Origin: Maricaulis sp047308265
GTDB lineage: Bacteria; Pseudomonadota; Alphaproteobacteria; Caulobacterales; Maricaulaceae
Direction: 5' to 3'
DNA: 64,000 nucleotides
Assembly (NCBI RefSeq): GCF_047308265.1
Contig: NZ_JBKQWY010000001.1
Coordinates: 124,001-188,000, forward strand
Position numbers and translations under genes: made by a program. Shown one piece after another: positions 1 through 7,887 of the stretch (positions are counted from its first letter, which is position 1; every line of letters begins with the position of its first letter). Under the pieces are notes generated by a model. It saw nothing but the letters and a program-made list of their open reading frames with translations. It did no database searches and was not told where the DNA came from.

Positions 1-246
1 CTCTTCATACCGCGACCGTCCGTCGCGGAAATCATGGCGCTCGATAATGCCGGCATCCTCAAACAGGCGGACCGTACGATAGACCGTCGCCAGGGAAATC
101 CGCGGATCTTCCTCAGCCGCCCTCCGGTGAAGTTCTTCCGCATCCGGATGGTCTTTCGACGTCGACAAAACCCGCGCAATCACCCGGCGCTGTTCGGTCA
201 TCCGAAGGCCTTTTTCGATGCACAGTTTCTCAATCCGGTCCGGCAT
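1..246 (-). CDS. fur: Fur-family metal-responsive transcriptional regulator (C-terminal part missing)
   Basis: The first 82 residues of a Fur-type repressor are present, and the window edge cuts off the rest. The reading frame starts at ATG 246-244 with MPDRIEKLCIEKG. It continues through the winged-helix DNA-binding domain, including MTEQRRVIARVL, HPDAEEL and the recognition-helix stretch ISLATVYRTVRLFEDAG, which is diagnostic of Fur/Zur/PerR proteins. The metal-binding dimerisation half lies outside the window, so Fur cannot be separated from Zur or Irr-like paralogues by ligands. It lies 37 bases downstream of rimI on the same strand. Related genomes carry fur next to rimI/tsaB, which supports Fur proper. 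Confidence 0.85.
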   Translation of the reverse strand, partial: MPDRIEKLCIEKGLRMTEQRRVIARVLSTSKDHPDAEELHRRAAEEDPRISLATVYRTVRLFEDAGIIERHDFRDGRSRYEE

Positions 247-283
247 TTTGACTCTCCCGCTTGGTGTTTAGCTTGATAGGCGT

Positions 284-760
284 TCAACCGGGGCGATGTC
301 CATCTTCACGCAGTATTTTTTCGAGGATAAGGGCATCCGTGCCATCGCTGTAATACGCCTTGCGGCAGGCGATCTCCGAGTAGCCGGCTCGGTCATACAC
401 GCGGCGAGCCGCGAAATTCGCTGTCGACACTTCAAGGATGATCCGGCCAATCCCCGCCGCCTCGGCGCGGCTCTCCGAGACATCGAGCAGTTTGGACGCC
501 AGACCACGACCTTGTTGGTCCGGATGCGTACAAATTGTCAGCACTTCGGCTTCATCCACAGCCAACCGGAAAAGGCTCAACCCGGCCAGAATTCGACCTG
601 ACCAGGCGAGCTCGGCCTGCGACGTCGACTGATGCAGAAGGGCCGTGAACTCTTTGGAACTCCACGGCGTCGCAAAACAGTGCCTATGCAGTTCAGCCAT
701 CGCGTCACCGGCAGCCGGACCGGCCGGTTCAAACCGCCACGCAGACAAGCCGGTAATCAC
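284..760 (-). CDS. rimI: Ribosomal protein S18-alanine N-acetyltransferase (GNAT)
   Basis: A 158-residue GNAT-fold acetyltransferase. The acetyl-CoA pyrophosphate loop is visible as QQGRGLASKLLD near residues 83-94, followed by the usual C-terminal NFAARRVYDRAGYSEI pattern of RimI proteins. RimI acetylates the N-terminal alanine of ribosomal protein S18; some family members have wider targets. It begins with GTG, and its first four bases overlap the tsaB stop (GTGA, 757-760), so translation is probably coupled. The tsaB-rimI pair is a very common bacterial arrangement, which supports the assignment over a generic GNAT. Confidence 0.85.
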   Translation of the reverse strand: MITGLSAWRFEPAGPAAGDAMAELHRHCFATPWSSKEFTALLHQSTSQAELAWSGRILAGLSLFRLAVDEAEVLTICTHPDQQGRGLASKLLDVSESRAEAAGIGRIILEVSTANFAARRVYDRAGYSEIACRKAYYSDGTDALILEKILREDGHRPG

Positions 761-1392
761 ACGTCAACTCCACCCGGCAGTTTGGCATCCGGAGGGCGAG
801 CATAAAACGGGCTGGCAGGATGCTCAGTCGGGTCCAGCGCCATCGTCAGGTCCAGCAAGGCGGTCATGTCGGGATGGTCTGCACGCGGCAGAGATGGCAA
901 CGCCAACATTGAACTTCCGCTGCCTGCGACCCGCGCGCCTGCCAGATCCTGATGACCCAGCCAGGCGGGAATCTCATCCACCGTCAACCGGATCGGGTCC
1001 GTCGTCTCGGTCTCACGAAAAATCTGCAGGATGAGCTCATCGCGCCGGGCATCATGAGCCACAACAAGCGGCCGAACCGTCTGATGTTCATGGGCAATGG
1101 CCGCCAGATTGGAGAGCCCCACCACACCTGCATGGCATGCCAGGGCCAGACCACGCGCAAAGGCAACACCCACACGGGTTCCTGCAAAACTACCGGGTCC
1201 GATCGCAACACCAATGCGGTCGATCTGCGAGGCTTGGATCCCCGCGCCCGACAGAAGCGCGTCCACCATCGGGGCCAGTTTTTCCGCGTGACCCCGACCG
1301 ATCTCCGGTGCCTCGATCAGGTCTTCAAATCCGGGACGGCGCAGGCCCACAGCGCACACCGTCCCGGTCGTTTCGATAGCCAAACAAATCAT
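757..1392 (-). CDS. tsaB: tRNA t6A37 biosynthesis protein TsaB
   Basis: A 211-residue ASKHA-fold protein of the TsaB/YeaZ family. It partners TsaD in making N6-threonylcarbamoyl-adenosine at position 37 of ANN-reading tRNAs. Seen: the N-terminal phosphate-1 loop (AIETTGTVCAVGL) and the conserved GPGSFAGTRVGVAFARG segment near residues 65-81, which matches the family GPGSFTGLRIG motif. It lacks the metal-binding histidines of TsaD, as expected. It starts at ATG 1392, ten bases after the nitroreductase stop, and overlaps rimI, so rutE-like/tsaB/rimI/fur may be cotranscribed. Confidence 0.9.
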   Translation of the reverse strand: MICLAIETTGTVCAVGLRRPGFEDLIEAPEIGRGHAEKLAPMVDALLSGAGIQASQIDRIGVAIGPGSFAGTRVGVAFARGLALACHAGVVGLSNLAAIAHEHQTVRPLVVAHDARRDELILQIFRETETTDPIRLTVDEIPAWLGHQDLAGARVAGSGSSMLALPSLPRADHPDMTALLDLTMALDPTEHPASPFYARPPDAKLPGGVDV

Positions 1393-1402
1393 GGCCCTCG
1401 AT

Positions 1403-2035
1403 TTAGACGATTTTTGCAGCCTCGTCGAAGCTCAGACGCGGCAAGCGACCAAAGAGGTTCGTCGTGGTGCCAAAACCCAGATTGATCAGGAAATCGGATT
1501 TCCAGGTTTTCATCTCCGGATTGTCCGCAAAAAAGGCGGCATCGAGAGCGGCATTGTCGAAACCCGACATGGCGCCTGTATCCAGGCCCAGCGCACGAGC
1601 GGCCAGGATCAGATAGCCCCCCTGCAGCGTGGCATTCCGCTTGCCATTGTCCAGAGTGGCTTCAGGCGCCGTAAACCAGTCGCGCGCACCGGGATTGTGC
1701 GGCATCAATTGCGGGATCTTGTCGTAGAATTCCGTGTCCCAGGCCACAACCACGGTGGCAGACGCCGCCATGGTCTTCCCCTGATTGCCTTCCATCAACA
1801 GCGGCTTGAGCTTGGCCTTGCCTTCATCGGAAGTGATGAACAGGAAGCGGGCCGGGGACGAGTTCGCACTCGTGGGGCCCATTTTGACGACATCATACAG
1901 CTGGCGCAAAACATCTTCCGGGATCTCGCGATCCTCGAAATCATTATAGGTGCGCGCATCCGTAAAGACTTGTTTCAGAACATCTTCGCCGAGTGGATTA
2001 TTATGTGTCGGCTTGGTGGAAACCTGTTCGGTCAT
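1403..2035 (-). CDS. Nitroreductase-family protein, RutE-like (malonic semialdehyde reductase type)
   Basis: A 210-residue flavin-dependent nitroreductase-fold protein. The N-terminal DARTYNDFEDREIPEDVLRQLYD and the MGPTSANSSPARFLFI stretch match the RutE/HadB-type subgroup, annotated in E. coli as 3-hydroxypropionate dehydrogenase of the Rut pyrimidine-degradation pathway. No other rut gene lies nearby, so the true substrate is open: malonic semialdehyde reduction or general nitro/quinone reduction. The start at ATG 2035 has an AAGGGA-like ribosome site upstream. A terminator-like hairpin behind nfuA separates it from that gene. Confidence 0.8.
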   Translation of the reverse strand: MTEQVSTKPTHNNPLGEDVLKQVFTDARTYNDFEDREIPEDVLRQLYDVVKMGPTSANSSPARFLFITSDEGKAKLKPLLMEGNQGKTMAASATVVVAWDTEFYDKIPQLMPHNPGARDWFTAPEATLDNGKRNATLQGGYLILAARALGLDTGAMSGFDNAALDAAFFADNPEMKTWKSDFLINLGFGTTTNLFGRLPRLSFDEAAKIV

Positions 2036-2136
2036 GGTATTCAGCGTCCCTTGGCTAATCGGTTGGGCGGCTCATCTCCGCCCGCACCGCCTATCTAGCC
2101 CGACGCCGTGGGCACACAAACCCACTTTCCCGAAAA

Positions 2137-2163
2137 GGATTAGTGACGCTCTTTCACTAATCC
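2137..2163 (-). terminator. Probable intrinsic terminator after nfuA
   Basis: Perfect 10-bp stem (GGATTAGTGA at 2137-2146 against TCACTAATCC at 2154-2163) with a 7-base loop, beginning 2 bases beyond the nfuA stop. Read on the minus strand it is followed by TTTTC, a short U-tract. The stem is not very GC-rich and the tract is short, so it may be leaky. Confidence 0.6.
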
Positions 2164-2164
2164 G

Positions 2165-2725
2165 TCAGACCGCCTCAACCGATTTGACTTCCGGTACATA
2201 GTGTTTGAGCAGGTTTTCGATCCCAGCCTTCAAAGTCATGGTCGAAGACGGACACCCAGAACATGCGCCCCGCATTTTCAGCTTCACCAGCCCGTCCTCG
2301 GAATTGAAGGAATGGAAAAGAATATCGCCGCCATCCTGGGCCACAGCCGGGCGAACGCGCGTGTCAATCAGCTCGACAATTTCCTTCACGATACCGGCTG
2401 CTTCGCCTTCATACGCAGCGTGGCCACTTTCCGTCTCAGCCTCTCCCACGATCGGGCGCCCCGACTGCAGCACATCCATGATCGCGCCCAGCAGGAAGGG
2501 TTTGATGTGATCCCAATCGACTGAATCGACCTTGGTAATGGCAATAAAGTCCTCGCCGAGGAAGACACCAATCACCCCGTCTATAAGGAACAGATCGGAG
2601 GCCAGCGGCGAGGCTTCAGCATCTTCAGCGCTTTCATACTCGCGCGGCATGTCGGGAGAGATCTCTCGACCGGGCAGGAATTTGAGCGTCGCCGGGTTAG
2701 GTGTGCTCTCGGTCTGAATAAACAT
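2165..2725 (-). CDS. nfuA: NifU-like Fe-S cluster carrier protein (NfuA type)
   Basis: A 186-residue two-domain protein. The N-terminal Nfu_N domain starts MFIQTESTPNPATLKFLPG, a signature of alphaproteobacterial and mitochondrial NFU1-type proteins. The C-terminal NifU domain carries the CSGC cluster-binding motif in MRGACSGCPSSTMTL near residue 160. It assembles or carries [4Fe-4S] clusters and delivers them to client enzymes. The ATG at 2725 has a CGGAGATGCG ribosome site. It stands alone between the stress protein and the nitroreductase and ends at a hairpin terminator. Confidence 0.9.
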   Translation of the reverse strand: MFIQTESTPNPATLKFLPGREISPDMPREYESAEDAEASPLASDLFLIDGVIGVFLGEDFIAITKVDSVDWDHIKPFLLGAIMDVLQSGRPIVGEAETESGHAAYEGEAAGIVKEIVELIDTRVRPAVAQDGGDILFHSFNSEDGLVKLKMRGACSGCPSSTMTLKAGIENLLKHYVPEVKSVEAV

Positions 2726-2838
2726 GGCGCATCTCCGAATTGAGGCTGGGTGAGTGTCATCTGGCGCTTTCAGCGGGCGAATTCAACCATGCTGGCAGGA
2801 GGGATATCCGGCCACCGGCGCCTTTCCCGCTCGACGGA

Positions 2839-3315
2839 TCAGACCAGCGCGTCGATTTCGTCTTTTGACAATTCGGCCGGGACGATGGTCACCGGAACAG
2901 CCCGTCCGGCGAACAGGCCCTTGCCCCGCGCCAGCGCAGAAACCAGCGGACCCGGCCCTTCCTTGGCGGGAGAGGCTCCGAGAATGAGGATCGAGATCAT
3001 GGGATCCTCCTCCAGGACATCGGCCAGGACTTCGCGACGCTTGCCCTCACGCAGCAGAAGATCGGGCCGTTCGCCCGTCACGGCTTCAGCATCTTCCGCG
3101 AGGGATTCGAGCAAGGTTTCCGCAGCTTCCATTGCTTCACGCTGGGAGGCTTCGGCGACACCCAGCCAGTGATTGAAATCGCCCGGCTCAATCACTGCGA
3201 GAATGCACACACGCGCGCCCGTAGCCTCAGCCCGGCGCGCGGCAAAATAGAGCGCCGTCCGGCATTCGGGTGATTCATCCGCGACGATCAGGAATTTCCG
3301 CTGGCTCTTTCGCAT
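2839..3315 (-). CDS. Universal stress protein (UspA family)
   Basis: A 158-residue single-domain Usp protein. It opens with KFLIVADESPECRTALYFAARRA, the ATP-pocket strand-helix start of UspA folds, and ends with SILILGASPAKEGPGPLVSALARG, a variant of the G-x2-G-x9-G(S/T) nucleotide-binding motif, followed by VPVTIVP. The family responds to growth arrest and stress by ill-defined means. The degenerate glycine motif leaves open whether it binds ATP. It has no obvious operon partner. Confidence 0.85.
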   Translation of the reverse strand: MRKSQRKFLIVADESPECRTALYFAARRAEATGARVCILAVIEPGDFNHWLGVAEASQREAMEAAETLLESLAEDAEAVTGERPDLLLREGKRREVLADVLEEDPMISILILGASPAKEGPGPLVSALARGKGLFAGRAVPVTIVPAELSKDEIDALV

Positions 3316-3406
3316 GCCTCATCTATGTCGATTTCGGCCTGAGTCGTCCAGTCATGGATCAACCCTGCGACGTTCTGCATCAAATTCAGAGATCAGAGGC
3401 TGTCTG

Positions 3407-3976
3407 TCACGGCCTTTCAGGGTCAGGATTAAGCGCCCAGGCCCGCATCATGCGATCAAACAGGCCGCTGACGCGCAGGGTTTCCGCCTCATCGGCCCCG
3501 GGATCTGCTTGCGGGAAACCCAGATAAAGCGCGTACTCAATACGGGCCAGATCGCGCGCGGCCCCCTCATCAAGTCCAAACTCGCGCTCGTTCAATTGCG
3601 CGACATATTGAATACGCAATGCGTCTGCACTTTCCAGTGCCGCCCGCGCAGCCTCGTCCACAGCGGCCCAGCGGCGAATACCGCGCTCCACCCGCGCATC
3701 GAGGCGGGCCGTGACCCGACTGAGCATCAAGCGTCGCTCTCGCGCGGTTTCCGCGGTCCGTTCAACCTCGTCGATCACATCGCGGGTACAGGATTGACTC
3801 CAGTGAGCCAACACCGCCTGGCCAAAGGCGGCCTGGTCTTTGAAATAATGATAGAACGATCCCCGAGTCACCCGGGCGCGGCGACACAAGGCTGCCAGTT
3901 TCAACCCGTCAGGGCCTGTCTCGGCAAGCGCCTTAAGACCGATGTCCAGCCATGTGTCGCGTGTGAGCTTGGTCAT
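3407..3976 (-). CDS. TetR/AcrR-family transcriptional regulator
   Basis: 189 residues from ATG 3976. The N-terminal helix-turn-helix (residues about 5-50) reads DIGLKALAETGPDGLKLAALCRRARVTRGSFYHYF with the usual TetR GSFYHYFKDQ ending. The C-terminal ligand domain is unlike any member I can name. An open frame extends upstream, but that stretch is the shadow of the preceding gene. The ATG overlaps the stop of the four-helix membrane protein (ATGA, 3973-3976), so the two are cotranscribed and coupled. A 30-bp dyad just ahead of that pair (4356-4385) is the likely operator for autoregulation. Confidence 0.87.
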   Translation of the reverse strand: MTKLTRDTWLDIGLKALAETGPDGLKLAALCRRARVTRGSFYHYFKDQAAFGQAVLAHWSQSCTRDVIDEVERTAETARERRLMLSRVTARLDARVERGIRRWAAVDEAARAALESADALRIQYVAQLNEREFGLDEGAARDLARIEYALYLGFPQADPGADEAETLRVSGLFDRMMRAWALNPDPERP

Positions 3977-4347
3977 CCAGCAAAGATGCCCGCACCTCCC
4001 AGAATTGTCATCGGCACAAAGAAGACAAATTGCGGATGACGCTGCCATTTCAGCCGGTGGGCATAATTCATGGCAAAATTCCACAGCGCAGTCCCCAGCG
4101 AGAGGATGGTCATGACAACAGCAATGTCCGCCCCCGCCGGGTAGACGCCGGCATAGAAAAAGCTTGCAGCCTGGACCGCCAGAACAAGCGTCACGATGTG
4201 CCAGCAGAAATACTGGGTAAAACGTGTCAACGACGTCAAACCGTCCGCTTGCAACAAAGGTTTGGCGACCTCTCGGCCTCCCAGAAAAACATGGGCCAGA
4301 CAGGTCAGCACGCCCAACCCGCCTGCGATCAGAAACCAGATATTCAC
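3973..4347 (-). CDS. Small integral membrane protein, function unknown, paired with a TetR regulator
   Basis: 124 residues with about four predicted membrane helices: WFLIAGGLGVLTCLAHVFL, a helix around HIVTLVLAVQAASFFYAGV, DIAVVMTILSLGTALWNFA and FVFFVPMTILGGAGIFAG. I do not recognise the family. It starts at GTG 4347 behind GGGAGAAAGTC. It is the first gene of a two-gene unit with the TetR regulator. Its ribosome site overlaps the end of the dyad operator, so repressor binding would block transcription close to the start. This arrangement often marks an effector-inducible membrane protein; that is inference. Confidence 0.75.
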   Translation of the reverse strand: MNIWFLIAGGLGVLTCLAHVFLGGREVAKPLLQADGLTSLTRFTQYFCWHIVTLVLAVQAASFFYAGVYPAGADIAVVMTILSLGTALWNFAMNYAHRLKWQRHPQFVFFVPMTILGGAGIFAG

Positions 4348-4355
4348 GACTTTCT

Positions 4356-4385
4356 CCCAAAATATACCATCTGGTATGTTTTGGG
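4356..4385. promoter_or_regulatory. Operator-like 30-bp dyad before the membrane protein/TetR pair
   Basis: Arms CCCAAAA-n-ATACCA (4356-4369) and TGGTAT-n-TTTTGGG (4372-4385) are exact reverse complements except for one unpaired position in each arm (4363, 4378), with a 2-base centre (TC). Length and symmetry fit a TetR-family dimer pair. It ends 9 bases from the GTG start of the membrane protein, so it probably overlaps the promoter. The binding protein is inferred from adjacency. Confidence 0.7.
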
Positions 4386-4395
4386 CTCAAATAGA

Positions 4396-4419
4396 ACAAA
4401 CGGCCATGAGGCCGTTTGT
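4396..4419 (-). terminator. Intrinsic terminator of the copper chaperone gene
   Basis: Perfect 10-bp stem ACAAACGGCC (4396-4405) / GGCCGTTTGT (4410-4419) with an ATGA loop, about 35 bases past the stop of the PCu(A)C gene. On the minus strand it runs into a T-rich TTCTATTT tail. It separates that gene from the TetR unit. Confidence 0.65.
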
Positions 4420-4453
4420 CGCAACGCTTGAACGCGTGAACGGAAGCTGCGGA

Positions 4454-5026
4454 TCAGTATTCGGTGACCTGGCCCGGCGGCATGGAGCGGACCGAAAAAC
4501 GGACAGGCACTTCGCCCGCGCGCTCAAACACCAGAACACCCTCAACCTCATCGCCCTCGACGACCGTCGGGAGGCCGTACACCATCAAATGGCGACCGCC
4601 CGGGGTGAACACCATCGGACCGGCTGCTGTGATCTCCTGCGGTCCCAAGGCCCGCATCTGCATCACACCGCCCTCGCCCATCAAATGTCCGTGCAGCTCG
4701 ACGCGGTCAGCACCCTCGATCCGAGCCGCGACAAGCGTGTCTCGCTGACCCTCACTGAGGCGCGCTGTGAAATAGGCCGCCGTGATATCACGGCCACCGG
4801 GATGCGGACGCATCCAGACCGCGCGGACATCAAGAACCGGGTCCACATCGTCAGCGCCCGGAACCGGAGCGGCTTCATCTCCCGACATATTGTGCGTCAT
4901 AACCGAATGGTTTGATCCATGATCCATACCATCTTGCTGAACCGTCTCGTCCGGGGACGAAGCGGGAGAACACGCCACCGCGAGAACCGCCAGACCCGTG
5001 AGGGCGGGTAGAGTGTAGGCACGCAT
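4454..5026 (-). CDS. Copper chaperone PCu(A)C family lipoprotein-like protein
   Basis: 190 residues with a signal peptide (LPALTGLAVLAVAC) and a lipobox-like Cys19, then a Met/His-rich linker (MDHGSNHSVMTHNM) suited to copper binding. The core shows the PCu(A)C copper site: VELHGHLMGEGGVMQM followed by GRHLMVYGL, fitting the H-x(n)-M...H-x-M pattern. Family members deliver Cu(I) to the CuA site of cytochrome c oxidase in the periplasm. No Sco or oxidase gene is close. A strong AGGAAGGATAT ribosome site precedes ATG 5026, and a hairpin terminator follows. Confidence 0.88.
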   Translation of the reverse strand: MRAYTLPALTGLAVLAVACSPASSPDETVQQDGMDHGSNHSVMTHNMSGDEAAPVPGADDVDPVLDVRAVWMRPHPGGRDITAAYFTARLSEGQRDTLVAARIEGADRVELHGHLMGEGGVMQMRALGPQEITAAGPMVFTPGGRHLMVYGLPTVVEGDEVEGVLVFERAGEVPVRFSVRSMPPGQVTEY

Positions 5027-5097
5027 GCGATATCCTTCCTAGAAACCGCAGGCAGACTATCGCGGAATGGACAAAGCCTGCCCTGCGGTAAAATGTC

Positions 5098-6141
5098 TTA
5101 GCCCCAGAAACCGATGATTTTCCTGGCCTCATCCGCAACAGGTTGAGCCACCGCCTGAGCACGCTCGGCACCCTGGCGCAGAATGCGGTCAATCTCCGTG
5201 GTATCCGTGATCAAACGACGATATTCGTCCGAGATGGGAGCGAGATACTCCACAGCGACCTCAGCCAGCGCCGGTTTGAAAGCACCGAAGCCCTGACCAC
5301 CGAACTCCGCGAGGATATCGGCCTTCGTCTTGCCGGTCAGCGCGGCATAAATGCCCACCAGATTGGAGGCCTCGGGCCGGTCCGCCAGACCGTCTTCACT
5401 GTCCGGAAGGGGTTCCGGGTCCGTCTTCGCCTTCTTGATCTTGCGGGCGATGGTATCCGCGTCATCATCCAGATTGATACGCGAATTGTCGGATACATCC
5501 GATTTAGACATTTTCGACGCGCCATCGCGCAGGCTCATGACCCGTGCACCTGGTCCCTGGATTACAGGTTCAGTCAGCGGGAAGACTGCCTCGCCCTTGC
5601 CGTAATCCCGGTTGAAACGAGCGGCGATGTCGCGACACAGTTCAAGATGCTGTTTCTGGTCCTCTCCAACCGGTACATGGGTGGCCTTGTAAACAAGGAT
5701 ATCCGCCGCTTGCAGCACCGGATAGGTAAACAGGCCAACAGAAGCCCGTTCTTTATCCTTGCCAGCCTTGTCCTTGAACTGGGTCATGCGCTCCAGCCAG
5801 CCCAGCCGGGCTACACAATTGAAGATCCAGGCCAGTTCGGCGTGGGCCGGAACCGCGGACTGGGCAAAAATCGTGCTCTTCTCGGGATCCACGCCCGATG
5901 CGATATACGCTGCGGCGGCTGAACGCACCGCATCGGGCAGCTTGGCCGGATCGTGCGGCATGGTGATGGCATGCATGTCCACAACACAATAGAAGCAGTC
6001 CCACGCCCCATCATCCTGCAGCGCCACCCAATTCTTCAGGGCGCCGAGATAGTTGCCAAGATGCAGCTGACCCGTCGGTTGCATGCCGGACAGCACACGT
6101 TGAGGGCCGGAGTAATCGGTCGGAGTATCGCTCATGGTCAT
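5098..6141 (-). CDS. trpS: Tryptophanyl-tRNA synthetase
   Basis: A class I aminoacyl-tRNA synthetase of about 347 residues that charges tRNA-Trp. Visible signatures are QPTGQLHLGNYLGAL (the HIGH-type motif appears as HLGN) near the N-terminus and SKMSKSD (KMSKS loop) in the middle, with VPVGEDQKQHLELCRDIA between, typical of TrpS. Starts at 6141 or 6135 (ATGACCATG) both fit. An in-frame extension to 6171 adds ten hydrophobic residues not expected in the family. It is followed downstream by the copper chaperone gene on the same strand. Confidence 0.93.
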   Translation of the reverse strand: MTMSDTPTDYSGPQRVLSGMQPTGQLHLGNYLGALKNWVALQDDGAWDCFYCVVDMHAITMPHDPAKLPDAVRSAAAAYIASGVDPEKSTIFAQSAVPAHAELAWIFNCVARLGWLERMTQFKDKAGKDKERASVGLFTYPVLQAADILVYKATHVPVGEDQKQHLELCRDIAARFNRDYGKGEAVFPLTEPVIQGPGARVMSLRDGASKMSKSDVSDNSRINLDDDADTIARKIKKAKTDPEPLPDSEDGLADRPEASNLVGIYAALTGKTKADILAEFGGQGFGAFKPALAEVAVEYLAPISDEYRRLITDTTEIDRILRQGAERAQAVAQPVADEARKIIGFWG

Positions 6142-6226
6142 GTCTCGCAGGATAAGCGCGGATAGAAACACAGGTGATAGCCGCGCGTGATGGGGGCAAC
6201 AAGCCTGCGATGAGCCTCAGCCTCAG

Positions 6227-7846
6227 CTATCGACCAACGGAATCGAGGATTTCGGACGGACGCAGCGCGCCGGTCACGATCGCCAGCACTCCATAAACCG
6301 CTGTACCGGCACCCGTCACAACAATCAGAGCCAGAAGCTTGACGTTGAAGAAGAGCGCTGTGAGGTCGGAGGCAAATACCTCGGCCAGTCCGACAACAAT
6401 ACCCATGCCAATGACCGCCAGTGCAACACGGGGCATGCGATCCTTCAATCGTGCGTCCGGGTCCAGCCCACCATCCTTACGCAGAGCCCGCATAAGCAGG
6501 ACGGCGTTGATCCAACCAGCGAAACTGGTGGCCGCCGCCAGGCCCACATGAGCAAAATCAGGAAAGAGCTGACGGATCCCCCAGAACATCGCTACTCCTG
6601 CGACGACATTCACCATCATGGAGGTCGCGGCAAAACGCATTGGCGTCTTTGTGTCTTCACGGGCAAAAAAGCCCGGAGCAAAGACCTTGATCAAAACAAA
6701 GGCCGGCAAACCCACAGCGAAAGCCTGGACCGCCAACGCGGTGCCTAGTGCATCGGAAGCGTCAAATTCACCCCGTTGAAACAGGCCTGACACCAGGAAA
6801 TTGGGCATGACCAGCATGGCCATCGCCGCCGGCAATGTCAGGGCCATCGAAATCTCAAGCGCCCGGTTCATCGCATTGGCGGCACCCTGGGTATCATCCG
6901 CTCTCAGGCGTTTGGTGAGCGTGGGCAAGAGCGCGACGCCCATGGCAATGCCGATCACGCCCAACGGCAATTGATAAAGCCGGTCGGCATAATACAGCAG
7001 GGCCACAGCGCCATCCTGGAAGGACGCAATCTGCTGACTGACGATGATATTGATCTGGGTCACACCGGCCGCGATCGCTCCGGGAACCCCCAGCACCACC
7101 AGACGCTTCACTCCGGGTGTCAGACGGGGGCGGATTAGGGACAGCTTGACCCCGAGACGCCGACAGCCCGCATAGAGAAACAGGCCCTGCAGCAGGCCTG
7201 AAATCGTTACGCCAATACAGAGATAAAGTCCAAACCGCTGTGCACCCGCGACTTCGACCGGCTCATTCGTCAAGGCTTCGGCCAGCCCAATTCCCGCCCT
7301 GTTCATTGACCAGGCCAGAATGGAAATCAGCACGATATTGAGAATGATCGGTGCCGCTGCCGCAACAACAAACCGATCATGGGAGTTGAGCACACCGCCC
7401 ATCATCGCCGTGATCGACATAAGAAGGATGTAGGGCATCGTGATCTGCGTGAAGATCACAGCAAGCGAGAAGCGCTGCCCGTCCTCATCCATCCCGAAAC
7501 CGGGAGCGATGACATACATCAGCCATGGCATGACAATCATGCTGACCACCACGAACACGCTGAGCACCATCACCATGACGGAGAGAATTTCCCGCAACAG
7601 CGCAAGCGCCGTCTCGCGTCCGTCTTGTTCCAGGGTACGCGCATACATCGGCACAAAGGCGGCGTTAAACGCGCCTTCGGCAAACAGGCGCCGGAACAGG
7701 TTGGGGAAACGCAAGGCGACAAAAAAGGCCTCCGCGACGGGACCGGTGCCCAGGACTGCCGCGATGAAGATGTCGCGAACAAAACCGAGGATCCGACTGC
7801 CCATGGTGAAACCACCGACAACCGCAGACGAGCGCAAAAGCCTCAT
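6227..7846 (-). CDS. murJ: Lipid II flippase MurJ (MviN)
   Basis: 539 residues with about 14 membrane helices, of the MOP-exporter MurJ family, which flips lipid II across the inner membrane for peptidoglycan synthesis. The N-terminal TMGSRILGFVRDIFIAAVLG and the RFPNLFRRLFAEGAFNAAFVP segment are characteristic, as is the FAREDTKTPMRFA stretch. Length is normal. The ATG at 7846 has an AAGGCGGATACTCC leader. It lies 41 bases downstream of glnD, so glnD-murJ-trpS may share transcripts; a glnD-mviN neighbourhood is frequent in this class. Confidence 0.95.
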   Translation of the reverse strand: MRLLRSSAVVGGFTMGSRILGFVRDIFIAAVLGTGPVAEAFFVALRFPNLFRRLFAEGAFNAAFVPMYARTLEQDGRETALALLREILSVMVMVLSVFVVVSMIVMPWLMYVIAPGFGMDEDGQRFSLAVIFTQITMPYILLMSITAMMGGVLNSHDRFVVAAAAPIILNIVLISILAWSMNRAGIGLAEALTNEPVEVAGAQRFGLYLCIGVTISGLLQGLFLYAGCRRLGVKLSLIRPRLTPGVKRLVVLGVPGAIAAGVTQINIIVSQQIASFQDGAVALLYYADRLYQLPLGVIGIAMGVALLPTLTKRLRADDTQGAANAMNRALEISMALTLPAAMAMLVMPNFLVSGLFQRGEFDASDALGTALAVQAFAVGLPAFVLIKVFAPGFFAREDTKTPMRFAATSMMVNVVAGVAMFWGIRQLFPDFAHVGLAAATSFAGWINAVLLMRALRKDGGLDPDARLKDRMPRVALAVIGMGIVVGLAEVFASDLTALFFNVKLLALIVVTGAGTAVYGVLAIVTGALRPSEILDSVGR

Positions 7847-7887
7847 GGAGTATCCGCCTTGCTCATTATCACCTTCCCCGGTCGGGC

